From the NCBI RefSeq assembly GCF_019263745.1, contig NZ_CP077107.1:248001-312000 (forward strand): a DNA stretch of 64,000 nucleotides, written 5' to 3'. The notes beneath the pieces were generated by a model that saw nothing but the letters and a program-made list of their open reading frames with translations, did not search any database and was not told the DNA's origin. This document shows, in pieces, positions 18,842 to 28,210 of this stretch; the first letter of the stretch is position 1, and each line of letters opens with the position of its first letter. The translations under genes were made by a program, and so were the position numbers. The stretch comes from Methanospirillum hungatei (GTDB lineage: Archaea > Halobacteriota > Methanomicrobia > Methanomicrobiales > Methanospirillaceae).

Positions 18842-19234
18842 TTATCCATAACCGGTAATTTCATATTTCCATTCAGTTGAAGAGAGACGACATGCTTCCC
18901 CTTGTGTTACCATTTCTTCTACCATTTTTTTAAGCATAACTGGGAAAATTGCCCCAACTCGTGTCTGAACCGGTTTACCTCCACAGAAGAAGATAAAAGT
19001 CGGTGTTGCCATAACCCCATATCGCTCTCCGATATAATCAAATCTGAGAAGATTGAGTTTCACGAACGAAACCTCTGTTCCAAAATCCTTTGCCAAATCT
19101 TCAACCGATGGCATAATTCTAATACAATGAGTACAGGAAGGACTGTAAAACATCACAAAAACAGGTTTTTCATTTCTCTCTACCAGTTTTTCCCATTCTA
19201 TATCATTGATTTCCTGGACATTTTCTTCAGTCAT
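18842..19234 (-). CDS. Thioredoxin-like protein
   Basis: A 130-residue thioredoxin-fold protein. The active-site motif is SCTHC (CTHC, unlike the classical CGPC), preceded by FVMFYSP, and the cis-Pro loop appears as ATPTFIFF. It could act as a disulfide reductase or in redox control. I start at ATG 19234 because AGGAGAGG lies upstream at the right distance; the longer frame to 19291 adds 19 unlikely residues. It converges with the Hsp20-like gene (1 base apart) and diverges from the TMEM175-like gene. Confidence 0.85.
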   Translation of the reverse strand: MTEENVQEINDIEWEKLVERNEKPVFVMFYSPSCTHCIRIMPSVEDLAKDFGTEVSFVKLNLLRFDYIGERYGVMATPTFIFFCGGKPVQTRVGAIFPVMLKKMVEEMVTQGEACRLSSTEWKYEITGYG

Positions 19235-19297
19235 ATACAGACCTCTCCTGTCATGATATATATAGATTGATTCGGGATTACATCTCACCAATTATTT

Positions 19298-20158
19298 ATG
19301 AGAAAAATTTATCCTTATCACCTGCTCGTTTCTACATATACTGAGCAAAATCCTCATCGTTTAGAAGCATTTTTTGATGCAGTATTTGCTATTGTTATGA
19401 CAATCCTGGTATTAGGTTTGAATCTGCCAGATAATTCCCAATTCTTATCACCTGGAGAAATACTTGAAGAGATGTTACCTCAGTTTATTCATTTTGCATT
19501 AGCTTTCTTTATTCTCGCTGCATTCTGGAGTGCTCATCACCGACTGTTTGTATTGGTTAAAAAAGTTGATAGTATTCTCATCAGACTGACATTTATTCTA
19601 TTATTTATCACCTGTCTGTTGCCATTTACGTCCAGTCTTGCCGGAGATAATTATTCTCAGGAATCCGCATTGCTGTTATTTCATCTAAATATGTTTTTTT
19701 TAGGTCTGTTATTCCTGAGTCAATGGATATATATCAATAAAGCTAGATTATCTGTTCCAGTTACTCAAACATTATACCGGTTTATCTTTTTTAAATCCTG
19801 TATTGTTCCTTTGGTATCTTTGATTGCAATCGGAATACTCTTTTTTAGTCCATCCTGGAGTTCAGCAAGTTATCTTTTCATCTTTGCATTTGAAGCACTC
19901 ATACTGCTATTCAAACCTACCGATCTTCAAACTGATGCAAATGGTTTACCATCAAAGATTAATTCTATCTCTCTTATGATAGGTATACACCCAGATATTG
20001 ATGCAGTTCTTCATCAGGTCTCTGAAGAAATGGAGATAAGTAAAGATAAACTTGTAGAAAAAATTTTGCTCAGATGGAGTTCTGAAAATCGTGTTAACAC
20101 CGGAAAAGAGACTCAGCTTTGTAATCTTAAAGTTCAAGAATTAAACAAAATTGGTTGA
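19298..20158 (+). CDS. TMEM175-like (DUF1211) potassium channel family protein
   Basis: A 286-residue membrane protein. The first helix has RLEAFFDAVFAIVMTILVL, the prokaryotic TMEM175 signature (RxxxFSDxxxAI) with Ser replaced by Phe and Gly by Ala, followed by AAFWSAHHRLF, another family landmark. About six membrane segments follow to residue 205. Prokaryotic TMEM175 proteins form tetrameric potassium-conducting channels. A hydrophilic tail of about 75 residues follows the last helix. The changes in the FSD motif make channel activity an inference. Confidence 0.75.
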   Translation: MRKIYPYHLLVSTYTEQNPHRLEAFFDAVFAIVMTILVLGLNLPDNSQFLSPGEILEEMLPQFIHFALAFFILAAFWSAHHRLFVLVKKVDSILIRLTFILLFITCLLPFTSSLAGDNYSQESALLLFHLNMFFLGLLFLSQWIYINKARLSVPVTQTLYRFIFFKSCIVPLVSLIAIGILFFSPSWSSASYLFIFAFEALILLFKPTDLQTDANGLPSKINSISLMIGIHPDIDAVLHQVSEEMEISKDKLVEKILLRWSSENRVNTGKETQLCNLKVQELNKIG

Positions 20159-20206
20159 ATCTATGAAATTTAACCCACTTACATCCATTCATTTCTGACA
20201 TTTCGA

Positions 20207-20233
20207 ATCGTTCATTTGGATTCATCGAACGAT
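20207..20233. promoter_or_regulatory. Inverted repeat upstream of nifB
   Basis: ATCGTTC (20207-20213) and GAACGAT (20227-20233) form a perfect 7-base inverted repeat with a 13-base spacer, and gaatc/gattc overlaps it. It lies about 35-60 bases before the preferred nifB start and could be an operator or leader hairpin. It does not match the GGAA-N6-TTCC or GGTA-N6-TACC forms I know for NrpR. Confidence 0.35.
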
Positions 20234-20267
20234 GAACTATAATAGGACTAAAGATAACGTGTATTCC

Positions 20268-21167
20268 ATGGCTGAGGAATCGTACCGGGAGACCGAAATA
20301 GATGGTCAAATAGTAAAATGGGATCCCGACCAGATACGTAAGATCCAAGAGCATCCGTGTTATAGTGAAAAGGCTAGTCACACATTCGGACGGGCCCATT
20401 TACCTGTAGCACCGAAATGTAATATTCAATGTAACTATTGTGTCCGCAAATTTGATTGTGTCAATGAAAGCCGCCCTGGTGTTACCAGTGAAGTTCTTGA
20501 CCCTCAGAAAGCATTTGAAAAAGTCCGCGACATTATCAATGAATATCCATATATTAAAGTAATTGGAATTGCCGGACCTGGTGATCCACTGGATAACGAA
20601 GAAACATTTGAAACATTCAGGCTGGTACATGAAGAATACCCTCACCTTATTCTCTGTGTCAGTACAAACGGCCTTCTTCTTCCGGATAAAATCGATCTTC
20701 TGGAAAAATACGGCGTCACAAACATTACTGTGACAATGAATGCCATTGATCCCGATATTGCAGCAAAAGTTTACCAGTATATAGATTTCAATGGTCGGCG
20801 ATATTATTCAAGCCATGAAATGGGAGAAATTCTGGTGTCAAGGCAATTGGAGGGAATAAAGATGGCAGTTGAACGAAAAATGTTGATAAAAGTGAATACT
20901 GTGTATATTCCGGGTATCAACGATCATCATATTCCTGATATTGCTAAAAAGATTAGCGAAATGGGAGTGTTCATTCATAACATTATTCCATTAATATCCC
21001 AGGCAAAATTTGCTCATATTACTCCTCCAACCATGGAAGAAAAACTTGCAATGCAGGAAAAATGTAAACCATATGTCAGGCAGATGTCTCATTGTCAACG
21101 ATGCAGATCAGATGCAGTTGGCTGCCTTGGCAAAGATGTTAATTCATGCATCGGCAGAAAAACATAA
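20268..21167 (+). CDS. nifB: NifB-type radical SAM protein
   Basis: NifB builds NifB-co, the 8Fe-9S-C precursor of the nitrogenase cofactor. The core motif CNIQCNYCVRKFDC supplies the radical SAM CxxxCxxC cysteines plus the additional NifB Cys, preceded by GRAHLPVAPK and followed by NESRPGVTSEVL; IAGPGDPLDN is another hallmark. The C-terminal CQRCRSDAVGCLG holds further cluster ligands. It is the short, NifX-less form usual in methanogens. The frame extends to an ATG at 20232, but that codon sits inside an inverted repeat, so I prefer 20268. No nifHDK operon is adjacent, although a NifH-family gene lies at 36116. Confidence 0.88.
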   Translation: MAEESYRETEIDGQIVKWDPDQIRKIQEHPCYSEKASHTFGRAHLPVAPKCNIQCNYCVRKFDCVNESRPGVTSEVLDPQKAFEKVRDIINEYPYIKVIGIAGPGDPLDNEETFETFRLVHEEYPHLILCVSTNGLLLPDKIDLLEKYGVTNITVTMNAIDPDIAAKVYQYIDFNGRRYYSSHEMGEILVSRQLEGIKMAVERKMLIKVNTVYIPGINDHHIPDIAKKISEMGVFIHNIIPLISQAKFAHITPPTMEEKLAMQEKCKPYVRQMSHCQRCRSDAVGCLGKDVNSCIGRKT

Positions 21168-21248
21168 ACCTCATCTTTCATCATATTCTTTTTTAACCAC
21201 GACTTCCAATATTGCGTACCCCCCACTGAGTTGGCGGGAGGAAATCCT

Positions 21249-22607
21249 ATGAAATTTATCCTCCCTTTCCTTGTGTTGCTTATAATCATATGTGTTGTTA
21301 GTGGAGCGGAGGATAACACTTCGGTCGAGAATATCACTCTGGAAGATCTGATTAATGAAAATGATTATGTGTTATCTCATGACTCTCAAAACCTGACAGC
21401 CCTCCAATTTCGTGCTTTAATTTTTTTTAATGAAAAACAATATCCTGAAGCCATCAAAGCAGCAGAACAATGTCTTGTTGTTGATAAAACCTGCAGTTTT
21501 GCATGGCATATCATAGGAAGTTCATGGGGTTTTTTAAATCAGCCTGAAAAAGCGGTTGAAGCATTTCAGAACGTAGTATCATTAAATCCTGATGATCCGG
21601 TTCAGTTTAATGTGCAGGGTGTGGCTCTTTCCAGGACGGAAAAATTTAATGAAGCTATTCAGGCATTTCAAAAAGCAACGGCCCTTAATCCATCTTATGC
21701 TGCAGCATGGAACAATATGGGTGTCACTTTTTATGGAATGAAAGAATATGATAAAGCCCTTTCAGCTTTTGATAAAGCGATCTCATTCAAACCGGATGAA
21801 CCAGAATTTTATTCCAACAAAGGGTATGTGCTGCTTCAGAAAGGTGATTATTATGGAGCACTCTCAAGTGCAAAAACAGCCCGAAACATGGATCTTACCT
21901 GTGTTCCTGCCTGGTTTGTTTCTGGTGAGGCACAATTTCATAACCGTAACTGGAAGGATGCATTTTTTTCATTTGATGGTGGATTTAATGCCCTGGCTAA
22001 GAACGAACTCTGGTATTATCAGGGAGCGAAAAATACCCAGATAACAAAGGATATGCAACCAATGGATGCATATTATGTGGCTATTGCAAGTAATGTCAAG
22101 TTTACAGGTATGTGGGAGCGAACCACAATAATCAATTATAAGATTAAGCGATACCAGGATACCATTGATGTATATGACCAAATTCTTGCCATTACTCCTG
22201 ATTATGCCGAAGGATGGAAAAAGAAAGGGTATTGTGCAATAAAAACCGAGCGTATGGAAAGTGCTCGTGATGCTTATAAACGGGCCATGGAATTTTATCC
22301 AAATGATCCTGAGGTTCTTTCCTCATATGGGTATGCAACCGGAATGCTCGGTGATTATCTAGATGCCATGAAAAATATTGACAAGGCTATTGAGGTCGAA
22401 CCAGGATATTCAAGATCGTATCTCTTTAAAGGTCTCATCAATTCTTTTTATGGACAGCGTGATGACGCTATTGCAGCACTTCAAAAAGGGCTGGAATTTG
22501 GAGGAGATAAAAGTGAAATGTTTGATGCTCTGTCAAATGTTCAGTTTAAAAATGGGGATGTGATTGGTGGTTCAATCAGCTCATTTAGAAGCATTCTCGG
22601 TTTCTGA
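21249..22607 (+). CDS. Exported TPR-repeat protein
   Basis: A 452-residue protein with a signal peptide (residues 3-20, ending VVSGAE) and at least eight TPR repeats with the canonical Trp/Gly/Ala/Pro spacing, such as AAWNNMGVTFYGMKEYDKA and EGWKKKGYCAIKTERMES. It is probably extracytoplasmic and a scaffold for other surface proteins. ATG 21249 is preceded by gggagga, so the five to six residues before it in the frame are not used. Similar exported TPR proteins are frequent in Methanospirillum-like genomes; a specific function cannot be given. Confidence 0.7.
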   Translation: MKFILPFLVLLIIICVVSGAEDNTSVENITLEDLINENDYVLSHDSQNLTALQFRALIFFNEKQYPEAIKAAEQCLVVDKTCSFAWHIIGSSWGFLNQPEKAVEAFQNVVSLNPDDPVQFNVQGVALSRTEKFNEAIQAFQKATALNPSYAAAWNNMGVTFYGMKEYDKALSAFDKAISFKPDEPEFYSNKGYVLLQKGDYYGALSSAKTARNMDLTCVPAWFVSGEAQFHNRNWKDAFFSFDGGFNALAKNELWYYQGAKNTQITKDMQPMDAYYVAIASNVKFTGMWERTTIINYKIKRYQDTIDVYDQILAITPDYAEGWKKKGYCAIKTERMESARDAYKRAMEFYPNDPEVLSSYGYATGMLGDYLDAMKNIDKAIEVEPGYSRSYLFKGLINSFYGQRDDAIAALQKGLEFGGDKSEMFDALSNVQFKNGDVIGGSISSFRSILGF

Positions 22608-22609
22608 TA

Positions 22610-22939
22610 TTACGCATGATATTGACCAATATCGGGATTTTCTATTCCAAGCTCTTTATCAATAGCAACAATAATCCTGTTTAGTAACCGTTTTACATCT
22701 GTATACATCTCTTTGTCAACAGGTCCGCCAGCCTGATGCCATACAACTTTTTGCCTGAGTAAATCTGTTAGTGTTTCCACTTCAGTCCCTTTGAACTGTG
22801 TTGGAAGAATAAGTTCGGTCAGATAATCCTGAATCCCGGGCCAAGCTTGTTCAGGAGGAAGAGAAAATTTTACTTTTAAATGAGTGATATTTACAATAAA
22901 TCCTCTTCCATATTTACTGGTGGGCATATGACTTACCAT
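22610..22939 (-). CDS. Conserved small hypothetical protein
   Basis: A 109-residue soluble protein that I cannot assign. It contains YGRGFIVNITHLKVKFSLP near the N-terminus and a helical C-terminal half (VDKEMYTDVKRLLNRIIVAI). It has no Cys or membrane segment. ATG 22939 and ATG 22927 are both possible starts. It converges with the TPR gene (2 bases apart) and follows the geranylgeranyl reductase gene by 37 bases in the same direction, so it may share its transcript. Confidence 0.6.
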   Translation of the reverse strand: MVSHMPTSKYGRGFIVNITHLKVKFSLPPEQAWPGIQDYLTELILPTQFKGTEVETLTDLLRQKVVWHQAGGPVDKEMYTDVKRLLNRIIVAIDKELGIENPDIGQYHA

Positions 22940-22976
22940 ACCTGTAGTATTGAATAGTAAATGTATGAAGTTTTCA

Positions 22977-24152
22977 TTAGATCAAGCTTTTCAACAAGGA
23001 TTTTCCCATTAAATACCAGGCTGGAATCATCAGGGGATTTTGCATGAGTGATGTGATTAGGTGGGATGGCCGGTCAATATCTCCTTTTTTTGAAATGATT
23101 TCCCTGATTTTAGGATCTGCCAGGATCTCAATAATTCGCTCCATATCCTGGATTGACACCTGTTGTCGGATAGTATACATATAAAATCCTTTTCTGATTT
23201 CATGACCAAAATCTGCTTTCCAGGAATGTTCGTATGTCTTCATTTTTTGTATCGAATAATCACTCTGCTCAATCGCTTCTGTTGCAACACGTGCTGCGTG
23301 TCTGGCTGCACGTATTCCGGTGTAAACACCACCACCTGAAGTTGGTTTAGCCATTGCTGCTGCATCACCTGCTATCAGAATTCTGTCGTCATATGTTCTG
23401 GTTAATGTTCCAAGTGGTATGGTTCCACTTACAAAATGTGTACAGGCTTTCTTATATGGTTGGATAAATTTCTGGAACAATTCCTGTACCTGATGAATTC
23501 CACAAAGTCCTATCCGTGTTCTTTCAGGATGAATAGGAATCATCCACCCAAAAAAATCTGGTGCAGCATTAGGGAAAATACGAACATGTTCTGTTGGAGT
23601 TGAACAGGCCACATCACATTGTAGTCCGGAAAGGTATACTGGAGCCCGTGGTATACCAATCATTCTGCTTATTGAACTTCTGGGTCCGTCAGCTGCAATT
23701 AGCATTGAATATTCTATTTGTTCTTTTCCATACAAACCTTTTAGATAAAGAGATCTTGATGTGCGCGAAACAGCTGATGCAATTGTTTTGAGCCTGATGT
23801 CTGCACCAGCATCTGCTGAAGCTGTAATCATTTCATGATCCAAAGCCCCCCGGTCCACGACGTACGCCATATCTCTTCCTGCATCAAATGAACACATGGC
23901 TTTCCCAGCCAGAACATCTGCGCCGGAGACTATATTGAGGACAGAGGAATCTGATACTTCACACTCTGTAAAAGCACTATTAGATAATAAACCAGCACAC
24001 TGAACCGGGTATCCAATGTGAGCCTGTTCTTCGACAAGTAAGGTGGATAGACCGGATTTAGCGCAAATTCGAGCCGCTGTAGATCCTGTTGGCCCTCCTC
24101 CCACAACAATAACATCATATTTCCGGTTCATAGTCTGGTATATACTCTTCAT
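22977..24152 (-). CDS. Geranylgeranyl reductase family FAD-dependent oxidoreductase
   Basis: Members of this family (COG0644) saturate the prenyl chains of archaeal ether lipids or related isoprenoids. The 391-residue protein has the N-terminal FAD motif VVGGGPTGSTAA and VEEQ, the substrate-region GYPVQCAGLL that is typical of the GGR family, and ILIAGDAAAMAKPTSGGG near residue 280. The conserved PxxCxG form is VQCAGL here. Membrane-lipid reduction is the likely job; other GGR paralogs act on quinones. ATG 24152 has a weak aggcag; 24131 is an alternative. Confidence 0.85.
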   Translation of the reverse strand: MKSIYQTMNRKYDVIVVGGGPTGSTAARICAKSGLSTLLVEEQAHIGYPVQCAGLLSNSAFTECEVSDSSVLNIVSGADVLAGKAMCSFDAGRDMAYVVDRGALDHEMITASADAGADIRLKTIASAVSRTSRSLYLKGLYGKEQIEYSMLIAADGPRSSISRMIGIPRAPVYLSGLQCDVACSTPTEHVRIFPNAAPDFFGWMIPIHPERTRIGLCGIHQVQELFQKFIQPYKKACTHFVSGTIPLGTLTRTYDDRILIAGDAAAMAKPTSGGGVYTGIRAARHAARVATEAIEQSDYSIQKMKTYEHSWKADFGHEIRKGFYMYTIRQQVSIQDMERIIEILADPKIREIISKKGDIDRPSHLITSLMQNPLMIPAWYLMGKSLLKSLI

Positions 24153-24215
24153 GACTGCCTATGAACTCACCGGAGGGCATACCTTTGTGCTTGGGAATCC
24201 TATTGCTAGAGGAAG

Positions 24216-24578
24216 ATGGTACCAGAACCTGAATTTAAGTATAAGCAATGTATCATAATCCGCAATGATGTAAAGATGAGTTGTGGAAAAAAATGTGCAC
24301 AGGCAGGACATGCTGCCATCGTCGCTTATGAAAAAAGCTCATTGACAATGAAAAAAGCATGGATGAATGAAGGGCAGAAAAAAGTTGTCCTAAAAGTATC
24401 GGATCAGAAGACCTTGTTTGAATTAAAAACTCTGGCAGAGTCAGCAGGAATTGCTGCGGCCCTAATTCAGGATGCTGGAATGACTGAAATTCCTCCGGGT
24501 ACGATCACTGCTCTGGGACTAGGTCCGGCGAAATGTGAAGATCTTGATAAAATTACCGGTTCACTTTCATTATTATGA
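24216..24578 (+). CDS. pth2: Peptidyl-tRNA hydrolase, archaeal/eukaryotic type
   Basis: Pth2 releases tRNA from peptidyl-tRNA that drops off ribosomes. The 120-residue length is normal, and the family residues are visible: MSCGKKCAQAGHAA near residue 21, VVLKVSD, IQDAGMTEIPPGT and TALGLGP. A gagga site lies just before ATG 24216. Its stop overlaps the truD start by four bases (ATGA), so the two tRNA-related genes are translationally coupled. Confidence 0.93.
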   Translation: MVPEPEFKYKQCIIIRNDVKMSCGKKCAQAGHAAIVAYEKSSLTMKKAWMNEGQKKVVLKVSDQKTLFELKTLAESAGIAAALIQDAGMTEIPPGTITALGLGPAKCEDLDKITGSLSLL

Positions 24579-25843
24579 TTCGAAGTCCCTGGGAGATTGA
24601 TCAGGAACTTGGGCTTTCATGGTATCGGACTGATTTTGCCGGAACCGGAGGAACTCTCCGGAATACACCAGATGACTTTGAAGTCTCTGAGATTGCCAAT
24701 CATACAATGAGTACCGGCCCTTATCTCATCTGCGTATTAAAAAAGAAAAACTGGGACCAACACCGGGCAATAAAAGCAATTGCTTCAGGTCTTGGAATAA
24801 GTCAGCAACGAATTAGTTTTGCCGGAACTAAAGATAAACGAGCTATAACGACTCAGTATATTTCTTTATATAATTGTTCAGAAAATGATATTTCCCGTCT
24901 TTCAATTCCTGATATGTCTCTTACTCCGGTTGGAACATCTCAACATCCTATTGGACTTGGAAATCTGGAGGGAAATGAATTTAAAATTCGAATTCGAGGG
25001 CTTTCAGATTCATCATTAGTAGTATCTCCTGAATCATTCATTCAGACCATCGCTGAGGGTGTTCCAAATTATGTTGGGTACCAACGGTTTGGTGTGATAC
25101 GTCCGGTAACCCATCACATCGGATTAGAGATTTTAAAAGGAAATTATCAGGAAGCAATCAGGGTGATGATTGGAAAACCCGGAATTCGTATGGAAGAGCG
25201 GGAGCAGGAAGGAAGGGCCTGCTATCTTGATACAGAAGATCCAGCTCAGTGTCTTCATCTTCTACCAAACCGTCTGTCTTTGGAACGATCTGTTCTCCAT
25301 TACCTGGTTAGCAGTCCACATGACTACCTTGGTGCTATTCGTTCACTACCCCGGACACTTCGATCGATGTATGTGAGCGCTGTGCAGTCCTGGATCTTTA
25401 ATGTTACCTTAAGTTTACGTATAGAAGAAGGACGGTCTTTGTATGAACCTGATGTTGGTGATCGGTTGATCTGGCCGGATGGCAGAACAGATCAGACAAC
25501 ATCTGCAACTGTTCGTGCAGCCACAGTTCAGACAAAACGAGGGAAATGCGGATTGGCACTTCTTCTACCAGGAGGAACCTTTGTTCCTGGACCTGGAGAT
25601 GATGATAAAAATATCTCACATATTCTGGAGCAACAGGGAATAACTTCGGATATGTTTGGAACTATTACAAAAACTCTTGACACAACTTTTGCTGGATCAT
25701 TTCGTCCGATTCTGATGAAAACAGATCTGTCAATAAGTCATATAGAAGAGGATACTATTGTCAGATTTTCTCTTCCTCCTGGACAATATGCAACCACTAT
25801 CCTGCGTGAGTTAATGAAATCGGATCCGATCAGTATGATATGA
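24575..25843 (+). CDS. truD: tRNA pseudouridine synthase D
   Basis: TruD makes pseudouridine at position 13 of tRNAs. The catalytic motif FAGTKDKRAITTQ (Asp in TKDKR) is seen at about residue 83, NYVGYQRFG at about 165, and the TRUD insertion domain follows. At 422 residues it has the usual archaeal length. The start overlaps the pth2 stop, giving a two-gene unit. The neighbour on the other strand converges with a short gap. Confidence 0.93.
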   Translation: MIRSPWEIDQELGLSWYRTDFAGTGGTLRNTPDDFEVSEIANHTMSTGPYLICVLKKKNWDQHRAIKAIASGLGISQQRISFAGTKDKRAITTQYISLYNCSENDISRLSIPDMSLTPVGTSQHPIGLGNLEGNEFKIRIRGLSDSSLVVSPESFIQTIAEGVPNYVGYQRFGVIRPVTHHIGLEILKGNYQEAIRVMIGKPGIRMEEREQEGRACYLDTEDPAQCLHLLPNRLSLERSVLHYLVSSPHDYLGAIRSLPRTLRSMYVSAVQSWIFNVTLSLRIEEGRSLYEPDVGDRLIWPDGRTDQTTSATVRAATVQTKRGKCGLALLLPGGTFVPGPGDDDKNISHILEQQGITSDMFGTITKTLDTTFAGSFRPILMKTDLSISHIEEDTIVRFSLPPGQYATTILRELMKSDPISMI

Positions 25844-25851
25844 TCTCCTGA

Positions 25852-26532
25852 TTAGGATCTGATAACCCGCCATTTTGTTATGAGATTATCTCCTGCCATA
25901 TATTGGGTAATAAGATCCAATTTTAAAAGATCCGCAACATCACGAGGATACAGACCTGTAACCAATGAAGGGGTGTCTTCTCCACCGGCTATGAAGGGAA
26001 GATGGATTAGAGTCAGTTCATCGATTAGATCATTCTGAAACATCTGTCCGTTCAGGGTGGATCCCCCTTCAATCATGAGATTATGCACTCCGTGTTTATT
26101 ATAAAGAATCTTCATTAAATAAGGTAAATCTACTGATTTTTCTCCACAAACTTCTATTATTGCACCTTTTTGCGCAAGTTCATTACATGTTTCATGGGAT
26201 GCTGATTTTGAAACCGCAATAATTGTAGGGGCGTCGGGCGATAGAACATTCGCATCAGGAGAAATATCTCCTTTTGATGTTGGGATAACCCGGATAGGAC
26301 TTTTTCCTGGAACATGACGAACGGTCAGAAATGAATTATCGATTCTGATAGTGTTTGCACCGACCATAATAGCATCAGAATCAGCTCGTATCTGGTGAAG
26401 AAGAACTTCAGCTTCGTGAGACATGAACTGCATAAGAAGTTTGGATGAAGCGCCCCTGGTAACGGTAAGTTTACCATCAATGGTGACTTCTGATACGAGC
26501 ATGACATGAGGGCGGGTGTGCTGGTCGGACAT
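25852..26532 (-). CDS. 2,5-diamino-6-ribosylamino-pyrimidinone 5'-phosphate reductase (RibD C-terminal type)
   Basis: The archaeal enzyme reduces the ribose ring of the early riboflavin (and F420 deazaflavin) intermediate with NAD(P)H. The protein of 226 residues has RPHVMLVSEVTIDGKL at the N-terminus, RADSDAIMVGANTIRIDN in the middle and MIEGGSTLNGQMFQ in the last third, all standard for the RibD C-terminal/DHFR-like fold. No deaminase domain is present. ATG 26532 is preferred over the TTG at 26559; no Shine-Dalgarno site is visible, so it may be leaderless. It diverges from the CDP-alcohol phosphotransferase gene. Confidence 0.88.
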   Translation of the reverse strand: MSDQHTRPHVMLVSEVTIDGKLTVTRGASSKLLMQFMSHEAEVLLHQIRADSDAIMVGANTIRIDNSFLTVRHVPGKSPIRVIPTSKGDISPDANVLSPDAPTIIAVSKSASHETCNELAQKGAIIEVCGEKSVDLPYLMKILYNKHGVHNLMIEGGSTLNGQMFQNDLIDELTLIHLPFIAGGEDTPSLVTGLYPRDVADLLKLDLITQYMAGDNLITKWRVIRS

Positions 26533-26688
26533 ATGTAGCGGTACTATTGGATGGAACAAGACTAATAGATAATGTGAGATACCAGATAATCTTCAGTTCT
26601 GACCAGAAGAAAGTTCATTACCCAGTATTCAGGGATACGATTTCTATCGGTAGAAATATCACTCATGGCTCTCAACGGTACGTGAAGA

Positions 26689-27321
26689 ATGAATATAACT
26701 GCATTTCGGTATAGGTTTATTAAGCATCTTGAACCGATAGCAGAAATATGTAAAAAGGCTGGTTTTACCCCAAATACCATTACAATTTTATCTATAGTTG
26801 CAGGTTGTCTCTGCTCAATATCGTATTTTTTTCACTCATTTTTTATTGGAAGCCTTTTACTTTTCTGCTCGGCGATTCTTGATCTTGTTGATGGCTCAGT
26901 TGCGAGAATGACCGGACGTGAGACTCCGTTTGGTGCTGTTTTTGACTGGATAGCAGACAAGTATGTAGACACGATAGTTCTCCTTGGCGTTGGTCTTTCC
27001 GGAATTCCGATCATATCAGGGATAGCAAATGTCCCCCATATATGGGATTTTGGAATTGTAGCAATTGCAATTATTGGTTCAATGATGAACACGTTTATCA
27101 AACCGGTAACTTATGCTGAGATAGGATTTACTGAAAGAAAGGAAGGGAAAATTGACGATCCCCTCGAAGGTATCGGCTTTTTTGGAAGACCTGAAACAGT
27201 TCTTGTCCTCGTCCTTGGCGGGTTTACCGGATTTATCTGGGTGTCAGTGTTGATTATTGCAGTCTGCACGAATATGTCTGCAATTCAGAGAATTACCTAT
27301 CTTTATAAACGATACTCTTAA
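26689..27321 (+). CDS. CDP-alcohol phosphatidyltransferase, probable archaetidylinositol phosphate synthase
   Basis: The family signature D-G-x2-A-R-x8-G-x3-D-x3-D is complete: DGSVAR, then G, D and D in FGAVFDWIAD (about residues 66-90). The 210-residue protein has about six membrane segments. Members transfer a phosphoalcohol to CDP-archaeol to make polar head groups; archaetidylinositol phosphate synthase is the common archaeal type, but archaetidylserine or glycerol transfer cannot be ruled out. Its 3' end overlaps the archaeosortase gene by 29 bases in convergent orientation. Confidence 0.85.
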   Translation: MNITAFRYRFIKHLEPIAEICKKAGFTPNTITILSIVAGCLCSISYFFHSFFIGSLLLFCSAILDLVDGSVARMTGRETPFGAVFDWIADKYVDTIVLLGVGLSGIPIISGIANVPHIWDFGIVAIAIIGSMMNTFIKPVTYAEIGFTERKEGKIDDPLEGIGFFGRPETVLVLVLGGFTGFIWVSVLIIAVCTNMSAIQRITYLYKRYS

Positions 27322-28108
27322 TCTCTTTTTCATATGTTCCTACAAGATTACCTGCAAAATCTCCAAGAGTTGGAATAAGTCTGAAAAGACTGTAAGCTAA
27401 AGCAATTAAGAATATGAGAGCCACACCTTCTGCAAGAATATTATGTGCCCAGAAAAAACTTGCATATCCAATCTCTGGATTTCCTGAAATATCGGGAAGG
27501 AAAGAAAAAAACTGGCTTGAATATGCCATTATAACTCCAGCATTTCGAAATAGATTAAGTATGTAAATGACGGGAGCGATAAGAAGAAAGGCTAACACCT
27601 TCTGTTTTATCGTAGTAGGAACAGCAGATGCTACACCCAGCATAATTGCGATCGCCTGTATTCCAGTACATGCGAGAATAATTTCAACTCTGAATATCCC
27701 ACTTTGAAATGTATTCCATAATACAATGTCCACCTGGTATCCGATAAGATCCAACACATACCTGGTATGAGAAACGACAAGAGATATGAGAGCGTTTCCT
27801 ACCTCTTCAATGAACGCAAACGGCGCATAAATAATAAATGCCACCCCGGCAGCACGAGTAAGACTTAATACAGCAATATTTTTCCTGAGAAGAAGCCGAA
27901 TCGTAATGAGTAAGAATGGTATTGAGAGAACTGCCATGACCGGATACAAGATATTGCTTTCTTCTATCCAGGATGGAAGACCTCCGATAAAGACGATGAT
28001 TATCGTTGTCCATGCTAAGATCCCTGCATACTCCCGATGTATACCCGGAAAAAGAGCGAGTAAGAAAAATAGACAAGAAACAGGAATTAGGAATTCAAAC
28101 ATCCTCAT
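27293..28108 (-). CDS. artA: Archaeosortase A
   Basis: Archaeosortases are multi-pass membrane Cys proteases that cut C-terminal sorting signals and attach surface proteins to lipid. The 271-residue protein has eight or so membrane segments and the three conserved residues: Cys in ILACTGIQAIAIMLG, Arg in LNLFRNAGVIMA, and His in SFFWAHNILAEG. The latter pattern and the length match ArtA, which processes PGF-CTERM proteins. It lies convergent with a CDP-alcohol phosphotransferase; in other archaea phosphatidyl-transfer enzymes are needed to make the lipid used for anchoring. Confidence 0.92.
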   Translation of the reverse strand: MRMFEFLIPVSCLFFLLALFPGIHREYAGILAWTTIIIVFIGGLPSWIEESNILYPVMAVLSIPFLLITIRLLLRKNIAVLSLTRAAGVAFIIYAPFAFIEEVGNALISLVVSHTRYVLDLIGYQVDIVLWNTFQSGIFRVEIILACTGIQAIAIMLGVASAVPTTIKQKVLAFLLIAPVIYILNLFRNAGVIMAYSSQFFSFLPDISGNPEIGYASFFWAHNILAEGVALIFLIALAYSLFRLIPTLGDFAGNLVGTYEKEIKSIVYKDR

Positions 28109-28210
28109 ATTGTCTGAATGAGAATGTGATAATTATTCTCTATGGAAGAGGTTATTCACACGAGTAAGGAAGTACTGCTGTATATTTTAAATGTATCTTT
28201 GTCAGACTTT

